Origin: Rhodothermales bacterium
GTDB taxonomy: Bacteria > Bacteroidota > Rhodothermia > Rhodothermales > VXPQ01
DNA length: 7,371 nt
Direction: 5' to 3'
NCBI GenBank assembly: GCA_028283985.1
Contig: JANQSQ010000640.1
Location: forward strand, 1 to 7,371
In this document: in pieces, positions 1-6,910 of the stretch
How positions within the stretch are numbered: the first letter of the stretch is position 1
Layout of the letters: every line of letters begins with the position of its first letter
The notes under the pieces: model-generated
What the model saw: the letters and a program-made list of their open reading frames with translations, nothing else
Database searches by the model: none
Told to the model about the DNA's origin: nothing
Translations under genes and position numbers: made by a program

Positions 1-362
1 TAGCCACGGGCGACACGGACACCGGGATCGCGGTGCTGGAAGAGGCAGCCCGGCTCGAAGAGTCTCTGCCGTACGAGTTCGGCCCCCCGGCGACACTTAT
101 GCCGCCCCACGAACTCCTCGCGACCGAGCTGGCCGCGCTTGGCCGCCACTCCGACGCGCGGGCCGCCTGGGAGGAGCAGCTCGCCCGTACTCCGAAACGC
201 GCCCAATCGCTGCTGGGCCTGGCCGGCGGCGCCATGGCTCTGGGCGACGAGGTCGCGGCGCGTGAGGCCTACGCCGTGCTCGCAGAGGTGTGGGCTGGGG
301 CGGACAGGGGTATTTCAGTCCCGACGGGTTCCGGCAGGTCCAGGAGTCCTGGTAGTCCGTGA
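1..362 (+). CDS. C-terminal fragment of a TPR-repeat protein (5' end outside window)
   Basis: The frame is open from the window's left edge to the TGA at 360-362, so only the last ~120 residues are visible. Residues encoded from about 105 onward match the tetratricopeptide pattern: 'ELLATELAALGR' forms helix A, then 'DARAAWEEQLARTP' helix B with the usual Gly, Ala and Pro positions. A second, less regular unit follows ('LLGLAGGAMALGD..AAREAYAVLAEVW'). TPRs are protein-interaction scaffolds; no enzymatic domain is visible, so the role is unknown. The phrase 'EFGPP...PPHELLATEL' before the repeats resembles C-terminal ends of TPR proteins that have a longer N-terminal part. After 'WAGAD' (codons 291-305) the sequence becomes a Gly/Ser/Arg/Pro-rich tail unlike a TPR. 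G+C is ~72% and GAG is preferred over GAA, whereas mfd prefers GAA. The coding call is fairly safe; the tail is doubtful. Confidence 0.7.
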   Translation, partial: ATGDTDTGIAVLEEAARLEESLPYEFGPPATLMPPHELLATELAALGRHSDARAAWEEQLARTPKRAQSLLGLAGGAMALGDEVAAREAYAVLAEVWAGADRGISVPTGSGRSRSPGSP

Positions 363-500
363 GTAAAGCCGCCCGGGCGCCGAGAGCGGTGAGCGCGCGA
401 GGCTGCAACTTTTAGTCTCATCAAGCCCAATGACTAACTCCGTACAGGGCTTCCCCAATTCCGTGCTTCCCCGTCGCAACCGCCGCCGATACGGTGCCCC

Positions 501-570
501 TTTAATCCCCGAAATCGTCGTTTTGCGTAATTTCTACTCCTTTTTTACTCCATTTTTAATACTTTTTTAC
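501..570 (+). promoter_or_regulatory. A/T-rich region with phased T-tracts, probable mfd promoter region
   Basis: T- or A-runs are centred near 502, 513, 522, 532, 543, 555 and 565, spacings of about 9.5-11.5 bp, close to one helical turn. The longest are T6 at 541-546, T5 at 553-557 and T6 at 563-568. Phased tracts of this kind are known to bend DNA and can act as upstream promoter elements. No clear sigma-70 -35/-10 pair is present. The nearest thing to the Bacteroidota -7 element (TAnnTTTG) is TACTTTTT at 560-567, which lacks the final G and has no TTG at the right distance. The position just ahead of mfd supports a regulatory role, but the exact promoter is not identified. Confidence 0.35.
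540..570 (+). repeat. Pair of 9-bp direct repeats (CTTTTTTAC)
   Basis: CTTTTTTAC occurs exactly at 540-548 and again at 562-570, 22 bp start to start, about two helical turns. The related words TACTCC (535), TACTCC (546), TAATAC (557) and TACACA (568) recur every 11 bp. This may be a tandem protein-binding site, or simply reflect the low complexity of the region. Confidence 0.4.
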
Positions 571-725
571 ACATTGCAGGTATTTATGGATACGGATGGC
601 TGCATGGATTTACCCGCCCTTGCGAACCTCCCGGCCCGTTTCGTCGTTTTTCGACGCGCCCGGTGCGCAAGCGCTCCCATGCGGCAGCGGCTCTGCGCCT
701 TTTCTCCACAAAATCCGTTCGAGCC

Positions 726-3700
726 GTGGCTCTTGCTTCGATCCGCAGGCAATTGGCCTCCACGGACACTTTTCTCAAGGCATCCGCATGGTGCAAGCGG
801 ATGGATCCCCGGGCGCCGTCCACCCTCCAGGTGAAAGGACTGGCCGGGTCCGTCTCGTCTTTCCTGCTCGGACAACTCCACGAAACCGCAAAGGCGTCGA
901 AGAGCCTCTGCGTCTACGTGGCGCCGGACGAAGAAATAGCGGCCTGGGCCTTCGGAGACATCGCCCAACTCGTCGAGGAAGACCAGGGCGTCGTGCGACT
1001 GCCGGCCACCGGACACAAACCCTACGATACCGAACAACTGGACGATCCGGCCCCGATCATTGCCCGGGGCGATGTGCTCCAGCAGATAACCGAAGGGTTC
1101 CGCGGCCTCGTTGTAACCAGTGTCGAAGCGCTCGCGGAAATGGCCCCGGCGACGGAAACGGTCCGAAACCGGACGATTTCCATCGCCTCGGGGGGCATAT
1201 TTTCCCCCGAAGACCTTGCAAACCGCCTTGTGGAGCTGGGTTTCGAGCATGTCGAGTTCGTGGAACGGCCCGGAGAAATGGCGCTCCGGGGCGGCATCCT
1301 CGACATCTATCCGTTTACCGGCTCGTGGCCGGTCCGGGCTGAATTCTTCGGCGACGAGATAGAATCCCTGCGGGAATTCGATCCCCGGTCGCAACGATCC
1401 GTCAGCCGCCTGACCGTGGCCCGCCTCGTCCCGAACATGGGGAACGACCTGTCCGGCAACAGCGCGCGCGCTTCTGTCTTCGAACAATTCCCCGAACGAA
1501 CCCTCCTCGTCACAACGGACGAAGAAGGACTTGTAGAGAAGGCCGCCGAACAGTTCGACGCCGCTGCAAAAGCTTGGCGTCATACACTGGACGAAGACCA
1601 CGAGGCGCCCGCCCCTGCCACGCGGTATCTCTCCGCCGGACTCTTCGAGAAATCCCTGCTCCGGTACAATCGGGTGCTGCTCGGTTCGTTCGCCGGCGCC
1701 GGGGAAGAAACGCTCCGATTCGACGCATCGCCGCAACCGGATTTCAATGGAAACATCGACCTGCTGCGCACCCGTATTCTGGCCAATGCCGAACAGGGCG
1801 CGCGTGCGTTCATCCTTTGCGACAGCCGGGGACAGGAGGTCCGGCTGTCCGAATTGCTTGACGACGAGACCACGCAACAAAGCGTCCGCATCTCCATCGA
1901 ATCGCTGCACGAAGGATTCGAAATCCCTTCGCTCGGCCTTGCCGTCTACACGGATCACCAGATATTCAACCGGTATCACCGCCCCTCCGCGCGCGGTCAG
2001 AAAAAACGCTACGGCGGCCTCAGCCTGCAAGCGCTCAAGAATCTCTCGCCCGGGGATTTCGTGGTGCATGTGGATTACGGCATCGGTCGGTTCGCCGGGC
2101 TCCACCGCATTACCGTACGCGAGAAACAGCAGGAATCCGTGAAAGTGCTTTTCCGGGACGAAGATGTCCTGTATGTCAATGTCAACGCACTGCACAAACT
2201 CCACAAATACTCGGGCAAGGACGGTCGTCCGCCTGCGCTCACCAAACTCGGTTCCGGGCAATGGGAACGCACGAAATCCCGCACCAAGCGCAAGGTCAAG
2301 GACATGGCGCGCGACCTGATCGCGCTCTACGCAAAGCGGAAGCAATCCGCCGGGATCGCTTTTTCCCCGGATACGGTCTGGCAACGGGAAATGGAAGCCT
2401 CATTCCGGTACGAAGACACGCCGGATCAGACCACCGCGACGAATTCCGTCAAAAGCGATATGGAAGCTCCGGTGCCTATGGACCGGCTCATCTGCGGAGA
2501 CGTCGGGTTCGGCAAAACGGAAGTCGCTGTCCGGGCGGCGTTCAAGGCAGCGCAAGACGGCAAGCAGGTGGCCGTGCTGGCGCCCACGACCATCCTTGCC
2601 GCACAACATTTCGAAACCTTCTCGAAAAGGCTGAACAAGTATCCGGTTAAAGTGGAAATGATGTCGCGTTTCCGTTCCGGCGCCGTGCAAAAGCAGATCG
2701 CCGGGAAAATCGAGGAAGGAGCCGTCGACATCGTGGTGGGCACGCATCGCCTGACATCGCAGGATATCCGGTTCAAGGACCTGGGACTGCTCATTATCGA
2801 CGAGGAACAGCGCTTCGGGGTAGCCGTCAAGGAACGCCTGCGGAAGTTGCGCGCCGAAGTGGACACGCTTACCCTTACGGCAACCCCGATCCCCCGAACC
2901 CTCCAGTTCTCGCTGCTGGGCGCCCGCGACTTGTCGCTCGTCGCCACGCCGCCGCCGAACCGGCGCCCCGTCAACACAGAGATTCACACCTTCGACAAGA
3001 ATCTCATCCGGGATGCGATCCTGTACGAAATCAGCCGGAGCGGGCAGGTATTCTTCCTGCACAACAACATCTGCAATATGGACGAAATGGCTGACAGCCT
3101 GCGTCTCATCGTACCGGATGTGCGCATGCGGACAGCCCACGGGCAGATGAAATCGAGCGAACTGGAGCGGGTCATGACAGACTTTATCGCAGGGCGTTTC
3201 GACGTACTCGTGAGCACCAGTATCATCGAGAACGGCCTCGACATACCCAATGCCAATCCGAACATCGTCAATCGGGCCGATCGGTTCGGACTCGCCGAAT
3301 TGCACCAGCTACGGGGGCGGGTCGGGCGGTCGGACCGGAAGGCTTTCTGCTACCTGCTCGTTTCGTCCATCCACGGGCTTACGCGCGAGGCGCGGCGCAG
3401 ACTGCAAGCCGTCGAAGAGTTTTCCGATCTGGGAAGCGGCTTCCATCTGGCCATGCGCGACCTGGACATCCGGGGAGCCGGAAATCTCCTTGGGGGCGAG
3501 CAAAGCGGTTTTATCGAGGAGGTAGGCTTCGAAACCTACCACAAGATTCTCGAGGAGGCCGTGCTGGAACTCCGGGAAGAAGAATTCCCGGACGTACTGG
3601 ACGAGGAAACGGCCCCCAGCATCCCCGAAACCACGGTGGACATCGAGGAAGACGCTTTCATCCCGGAGCGCTACATCTCGAACAACGTGGAACGCCTGAA

Positions 3701-4097
3701 CATCTACCGCCGCATCAGCGAAGCCGCGGACGCCCCGGAATTGGTCACCATCCGCGACGAGATGCAAGATCGTTTCGGCGCCCTCCCCGCCGAGGTGAAT
3801 CACCTGTTTGCCGCGGCCGAAATGAAATTCCTCGGCCAGACCCTGCGCCTGCCCAGAGTGCTTTTCAAGAACAAGCGGCTTTTTCTATATATGCCCTCCC
3901 AGGAAAACGATCCGTATTTCCACGAGCAACTGTTCTACGGTTTTCTGGAGCGGCTGAGTGGACTGGACCGGAGGTATGTATTGAAGGAAACGAAAAGCCG
4001 GACGCTTCGGGCGATCGTACAGGAGGTCCCGAGGCTTTCCGACGCCCAAAAGATTCTGCGCCGCCTGCAGCCCGAACCGGCAAAAACGGCGGCATAA
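726..4097 (+). CDS. mfd: Transcription-repair coupling factor Mfd
   Basis: Mfd is a cytoplasmic DNA translocase that pushes RNA polymerase off lesions and recruits UvrA for nucleotide excision repair. Numbering from GTG 726 (1123 aa): the UvrB-like N-terminal module runs from 'GLAGS' (38) through 'RGGILDIYPF' (188) and 'FFGDEIESLREFD' (207). The RNA-polymerase-interacting domain starts near 441 ('SPGDFVVHVDYGIGRFAGL'). The RecG-like motor has Walker A GDVGFGKT (591-598, Lys597), DEEQ (692-695), TATPIPRT (718-725) and motif VI QLRGRVGR (861-868). The translocation motif region 'RGAGNLLGGEQSG' begins at 916, and the C-terminal D7 domain starts near 980. Start choice: GTG 726 puts 'GLAGS' at a usual distance from the N-terminus. 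GTG 663 would add 21 residues, and ATG 801 would remove a helix that looks family-like. None has a good ribosome binding site. Motif V region reads 'NANPNIVN' where 'NANTIII(N/D)' is usual. The family call is certain; the start is not. Confidence 0.97.
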   Translation: MALASIRRQLASTDTFLKASAWCKRMDPRAPSTLQVKGLAGSVSSFLLGQLHETAKASKSLCVYVAPDEEIAAWAFGDIAQLVEEDQGVVRLPATGHKPYDTEQLDDPAPIIARGDVLQQITEGFRGLVVTSVEALAEMAPATETVRNRTISIASGGIFSPEDLANRLVELGFEHVEFVERPGEMALRGGILDIYPFTGSWPVRAEFFGDEIESLREFDPRSQRSVSRLTVARLVPNMGNDLSGNSARASVFEQFPERTLLVTTDEEGLVEKAAEQFDAAAKAWRHTLDEDHEAPAPATRYLSAGLFEKSLLRYNRVLLGSFAGAGEETLRFDASPQPDFNGNIDLLRTRILANAEQGARAFILCDSRGQEVRLSELLDDETTQQSVRISIESLHEGFEIPSLGLAVYTDHQIFNRYHRPSARGQKKRYGGLSLQALKNLSPGDFVVHVDYGIGRFAGLHRITVREKQQESVKVLFRDEDVLYVNVNALHKLHKYSGKDGRPPALTKLGSGQWERTKSRTKRKVKDMARDLIALYAKRKQSAGIAFSPDTVWQREMEASFRYEDTPDQTTATNSVKSDMEAPVPMDRLICGDVGFGKTEVAVRAAFKAAQDGKQVAVLAPTTILAAQHFETFSKRLNKYPVKVEMMSRFRSGAVQKQIAGKIEEGAVDIVVGTHRLTSQDIRFKDLGLLIIDEEQRFGVAVKERLRKLRAEVDTLTLTATPIPRTLQFSLLGARDLSLVATPPPNRRPVNTEIHTFDKNLIRDAILYEISRSGQVFFLHNNICNMDEMADSLRLIVPDVRMRTAHGQMKSSELERVMTDFIAGRFDVLVSTSIIENGLDIPNANPNIVNRADRFGLAELHQLRGRVGRSDRKAFCYLLVSSIHGLTREARRRLQAVEEFSDLGSGFHLAMRDLDIRGAGNLLGGEQSGFIEEVGFETYHKILEEAVLELREEEFPDVLDEETAPSIPETTVDIEEDAFIPERYISNNVERLNIYRRISEAADAPELVTIRDEMQDRFGALPAEVNHLFAAAEMKFLGQTLRLPRVLFKNKRLFLYMPSQENDPYFHEQLFYGFLERLSGLDRRYVLKETKSRTLRAIVQEVPRLSDAQKILRRLQPEPAKTAA

Positions 4098-4114
4098 GCG
4101 CCCCGATAAGGATG

Positions 4115-4141
4115 CTCTGAGTAATTCCGCGAAGTTCAGAG
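4115..4141. terminator. Weak inverted repeat in the mfd/rsmG convergent gap
   Basis: CTCTGA (4115-4120) and TCAGAG (4136-4141) are perfect complements, extendable by G-U pairs, with a loop of about 15 nt. The site lies between the converging 3' ends of mfd and rsmG, where a bidirectional terminator would be expected. Neither side has a T-run and the stem is short, so it is only a weak candidate. I see nothing better in the 89-bp gap. Confidence 0.2.
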
Positions 4142-4186
4142 TCTGCGAGAGGTGCGCTGGCAAGGAATGACGAAGCAATAACCGAA

Positions 4187-4834
4187 TCAAGCACGGGCCG
4201 CGCAGGCCAGCATCGCCTTGTCACGGAACCAGGGGCGCGGGTCCATATCCGCAAGCTCGATCCGTTCGATATCCGCCTCGCCGGCGATGGACGCTATTTC
4301 ATCCGTGAGATCGCCCCCCTTGAGGCAAATTACCCCGGGCCGCCATGTGTCCGCAGTCATGGGGCCGGCGAAAGGCCGCGCAATCCGGTCATGCCATCCC
4401 CATAAATCCCTGAGCGGCGCCGTAGCGCGCGACACCGAATAGGCGCATTCGGCATGCGGTTTTGCGGCGAACGTTTCTGCAGGGCCGTGCCAGACCGTGA
4501 TGTTCGCGAGCCCGAGCCGCCGGATCATGGCGCGCAGGGCCTGTACCTTCTTCCCGACCTTGTCCACAGCAACGACCCGGATATCCGGGCACGCGATCGC
4601 AAGAGGAACAGCGGGAAGGCCTCCCCCGGTACCCCAATCGACCACCATCGCCCCCGGGGGAAAGCGCCGGTGCGTCAGAAACAGGCAGTGCAGACAATGC
4701 ATCCGGACCGCTTCCGCATCCGCGTCACGCGAAATGAGATTGATGCGCCGGTTGAAATCGAGGAGCATCGCCTGATAGGCATTCAGGAGACGCCGCTGCT
4801 CGTCGCTCAGTGCCCTAAAAGGATCCCAGGACAT
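4187..4834 (-). CDS. rsmG: 16S rRNA (guanine-527 N7) methyltransferase RsmG
   Basis: RsmG (GidB) uses S-adenosylmethionine to form m7G527 in the 530 loop of 16S rRNA. In other bacteria its loss gives low-level streptomycin resistance. The 215-aa length is normal. The N-terminal helix 'YQAMLLDFNRRINLISR' (20-36) is typical of the family. The SAM-binding loop is VDWGTGGGLP (65-74), followed by an acidic residue at Asp91 in 'AVDKVGKK', expected to hold the SAM ribose. 'VSRATAPL' (134-141) and 'LKGGDL' (171-176) are the later family motifs; the 'GG' form recalls Bacteroidota proteins. Trp67 replaces the more usual Val of 'DVGTG'. The gene starts 10 bp after the mnmG stop, indicating co-transcription, and it converges on mfd. 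Confidence 0.95.
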   Translation of the reverse strand: MSWDPFRALSDEQRRLLNAYQAMLLDFNRRINLISRDADAEAVRMHCLHCLFLTHRRFPPGAMVVDWGTGGGLPAVPLAIACPDIRVVAVDKVGKKVQALRAMIRRLGLANITVWHGPAETFAAKPHAECAYSVSRATAPLRDLWGWHDRIARPFAGPMTADTWRPGVICLKGGDLTDEIASIAGEADIERIELADMDPRPWFRDKAMLACAARA

Positions 4835-4841
4835 ACCGGGA

Positions 4842-4846
4842 CCCTC
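4842..4846 (-). promoter_or_regulatory. Ribosome binding site of rsmG overlapping the mnmG stop
   Basis: On the minus strand the bases GAGGG, which include part of the mnmG TGA, lie 7 nt before the rsmG ATG (4834-4832). The position supports this start and suggests that ribosomes finishing mnmG could re-initiate on rsmG. Confidence 0.55.
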
Positions 4847-6755
4847 AGGTAGCTACGGGCGAAGGAGACGGCTTCCTTGCCGGGCGCTTCCGCAGCATCA
4901 CCAGGAGCACCGACACATCCGCCGGGCTGACCCCGCTGATGCGCGACGCCTGCCCCAGATTGTCCGGGCGGATTTTCGACAATTTCTCCCGCGCTTCCAG
5001 CGTGATATGCTCGATAGCCTCGTAATCGAAATCCTCCGGCAGGCGAAGCGATTCCATCTCCTCCATCTTCCGCACCAGGTCGCGTTCGCGGTCGAGGTAT
5101 CCCTCATACCGCAGATCTATCTCGATTTGTCGTGCTGCGGATTCCGTCCCCGGCGACGGCGTGACCAGTTCCTCCTTGCGGCCTATATGATCCAGCAGGT
5201 CGTCGAGCGAGACCTGGGGGCGCTTCGCCAGTTGCATAAGGCGCTCGGGACGCCGGACAGGGTCCGTGCCCACGTGCTCCAGGTAGGGATTCACTGCGTC
5301 AGGCGATACGGTTACTGCCTCGACGGCCGCACGTGTCGCCTCGATCGCATGCCGCCGGGCCTGCATCCGTTCGCAGCGGGCGTCCGTTGCAAGACCCAGC
5401 GCATGACCCAGCGCCGTCAGGCGTTGGTCGGCGTTGTCCTGCCTGAGCAGCAGCCGGTGTTCGGCCCGCGAAGTAAACATGCGGTAGGGTTCGTCCGTGC
5501 CCTTGGCCACCAGGTCATCGATGAGCACGCCAATGTAGGCCTCCGACCGTTTCAGGACGACCGGGTCTTCGCTCCGCAAGTACCGCACTGCATTGATCCC
5601 GGCCATGAGCCCCTGTGCGCCGGCTTCCTCGTAGCCCGTCGTGCCATTGATCTGTCCGGCGAAAAACAGTCCCCGGACCCGCTTTGTCTCCAGGCTGTAC
5701 CGTATCTGATACGGAGGAAAATAATCGTATTCGATGGCGTAGCCGGGACGCAGCATGTGTACCTGTTCGAGACCGACCACGTGGCGCAGCGCCGCAAACT
5801 GCACTTCTTCCGGAAGGCTGGTCGAAAAGCCGTTCACATACACCTCATAGGTGTTGCGGCCTTCCGGCTCCAGAAACAACTGGTGGCGGTCTTTTCCGGC
5901 AAATCGATCGATCTTGTCCTCGATCGACGGGCAATACCGGGGACCGGCGCCCTCGATCCGCCCGGCGAACATGGGACTCCGGTCGAATCCTTGCCGCAGC
6001 GCGTCATGCACCTCGGGAGACGTATAGGCAATCCAGCAACTTATCTGATCTTCCGGAAGCCGGTCGGTAAGAAACGAAAACGGCGTGGCCGCCGGATCTC
6101 CCGGCTGTTCCTCCAGCCGGTCATAGTCGATCGTGCGCCCGTCGATACGCGGCGGGGTGCCCGTTTTCAACCGTCCGCTCTCGAAACCGAGCTTTTCAAG
6201 GCACGCGGTCAATCCGGTCGAGGCGCGCTCGCCCATGCGCCCGCCCCCGTATTGGCGTTCCCCGATATGAATAACCCCGTTCATGAAGGTGCCGCTGGTC
6301 AGAATGACCGTCGGGGCATGAAACGTCTGCCCGATCTGCGTACGTATGCCCATCGCCCGCCCCTGCTGCGTACACACTTCGACAGCCATATCGGACCGCA
6401 TGAACAAACCGGGAATGTCCTCCAGTTCCTCCCGAACCGCCGCCGCATATGCTACCCGGTCGCACTGCGCGCGCGGCCCCTGCACGGCGGGGCCTCTCCG
6501 CTGGTTCAGCATCCGAAACTGGATACCGGCGCGATCGGTCGCCTTGCCCATGATGCCGCCAAGTGCATCGATTTCACGGACAATATGCCCCTTGCCGATG
6601 CCGCCGATGGCCGGATTGCACGACATCTGCCCGATGGTTTGCAGGTTCATGGTGACCAGCAACGTGCGCGCACCCATGCGTGCGGCCGCCGCAGCCGCCT
6701 CGGTCCCGGCGTGTCCCCCGCCAACCACAATCACATCGTATGCAAAAGGATGCAT
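4845..6755 (-). CDS. mnmG: tRNA uridine 5-carboxymethylaminomethyl modification enzyme MnmG (GidA)
   Basis: MnmG is the FAD- and NADH-binding partner of MnmE. Together they attach (carboxymethyl)aminomethyl groups to C5 of wobble U34 in tRNAs that read split codon boxes. The protein is 636 aa, the family's usual size. The dinucleotide-binding motif VGGGHAGTEAA lies at 11-21 and 'SCNPAIGGIGKGH' at 45-57. 'GGGRMGERASTGL' (170-182) is the Bacteroidota-like form of that loop. The two family signatures follow: 'GPRYCPSIEDK' (271-281, Cys275) and 'GQINGTTGYEEAGAQGL' (367-383). The helical C-terminal domain (about 540-620) is the part known to dock on MnmE. I chose ATG 6755 because 'YDVIVVGGG' normally begins within a few residues of the start. 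An open frame back to 6896 adds 47 residues without family character. A GGAG lies 2 nt before the ATG, too close to be a strong site. Confidence 0.97.
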   Translation of the reverse strand: MHPFAYDVIVVGGGHAGTEAAAAAARMGARTLLVTMNLQTIGQMSCNPAIGGIGKGHIVREIDALGGIMGKATDRAGIQFRMLNQRRGPAVQGPRAQCDRVAYAAAVREELEDIPGLFMRSDMAVEVCTQQGRAMGIRTQIGQTFHAPTVILTSGTFMNGVIHIGERQYGGGRMGERASTGLTACLEKLGFESGRLKTGTPPRIDGRTIDYDRLEEQPGDPAATPFSFLTDRLPEDQISCWIAYTSPEVHDALRQGFDRSPMFAGRIEGAGPRYCPSIEDKIDRFAGKDRHQLFLEPEGRNTYEVYVNGFSTSLPEEVQFAALRHVVGLEQVHMLRPGYAIEYDYFPPYQIRYSLETKRVRGLFFAGQINGTTGYEEAGAQGLMAGINAVRYLRSEDPVVLKRSEAYIGVLIDDLVAKGTDEPYRMFTSRAEHRLLLRQDNADQRLTALGHALGLATDARCERMQARRHAIEATRAAVEAVTVSPDAVNPYLEHVGTDPVRRPERLMQLAKRPQVSLDDLLDHIGRKEELVTPSPGTESAARQIEIDLRYEGYLDRERDLVRKMEEMESLRLPEDFDYEAIEHITLEAREKLSKIRPDNLGQASRISGVSPADVSVLLVMLRKRPARKPSPSPVAT

Positions 6756-6910
6756 GGCTCCGGTTTTCGATAATGCCCCGTCCTGTGTACCCGCGGAAAC
6801 GCCGGTTCGTGCATGGATGGAAACGACCTGGGCGGCCAATGGCTCCCGCCGCCCAGGGCCTGACAGGAAAAGAGACCCCGCAGAGCGCCGCTGCATAGTG
6901 GTAACAGGCC
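6756..6910 (-). other. 155-bp mnmE-mnmG spacer
   Basis: This gap is long for a pair usually tightly linked. It holds one strong hairpin (6827-6857) and no clear promoter. The mnmG frame happens to stay open through nearly all of it, to 6896, so an N-terminally extended MnmG cannot be excluded from sequence alone. The encoded 47 residues are rich in Gly, Arg, Ser and Ala and match nothing I recognise. Confidence 0.5.
6827..6857 (-). terminator. GC-rich hairpin between mnmE and mnmG, possible terminator or attenuator
   Basis: CCTGGGCGGC (6827-6836) pairs perfectly with GCCGCCCAGG (6848-6857), giving a 10-bp stem and an 11-nt loop. In the minus-strand transcript it lies about 55 nt after the mnmE stop and is followed by TCGTTTCC, only a poor U-run. 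It could cause partial termination, pause RNA polymerase, or protect the mRNA end. The stem is clear; its function is inferred. Confidence 0.4.

Larger units (their letters stand above)
363..725. other. Gene-poor leader between the TPR gene and mfd
   Basis: I see no convincing gene here. The first ~60 bases stay GC-rich, then composition falls to about 30% G+C at 541-600 before rising again. Frames are open by chance: one plus-strand frame from 430 includes a Phe/Leu-rich run produced by the T-tracts and overlaps the start of mfd. A weak 6-bp inverted repeat (423-428 with 447-452) has an 18-nt loop and no T-run after it. The segment most likely carries the mfd promoter and 5' leader. Its 3' part (663-725) becomes coding if mfd starts at the earlier GTG. 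Confidence 0.5.

Noticed and set aside
423..452. Inverted repeat AAGCCC/GGGCTT as a terminator of the TPR gene
   Set aside because: A 6-bp stem with an 18-nt loop and no following T-run is within chance expectation.
430..834. Possible small membrane protein with a Phe/Leu-rich stretch
   Set aside because: The hydrophobic run comes directly from the T-tracts, which encode Phe/Leu in most frames. The frame overlaps the start of mfd by over 100 bp and has no family resemblance.
567..2384. 605-codon open frame on the minus strand
   Set aside because: It lies antisense to mfd, which has clear domain homology throughout. Its product is rich in Arg, Gly and Phe with no recognisable domain, as expected of a shadow frame in GC-rich coding DNA.
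2400..3305. 301-codon open frame on the minus strand
   Set aside because: It is antisense to the Mfd motor domains and has no recognisable family character.
5007..6773. 588-codon open frame on the plus strand
   Set aside because: It is antisense to nearly all of mnmG, whose signatures are unambiguous. Arg/His/Pro-rich low-complexity translation is typical of a shadow.
6756..6896. 47-codon N-terminal extension of MnmG
   Set aside because: Family members start just before 'YDVIVVGGG', and the extension has no family character. It is kept only as an alternative in the spacer entry.
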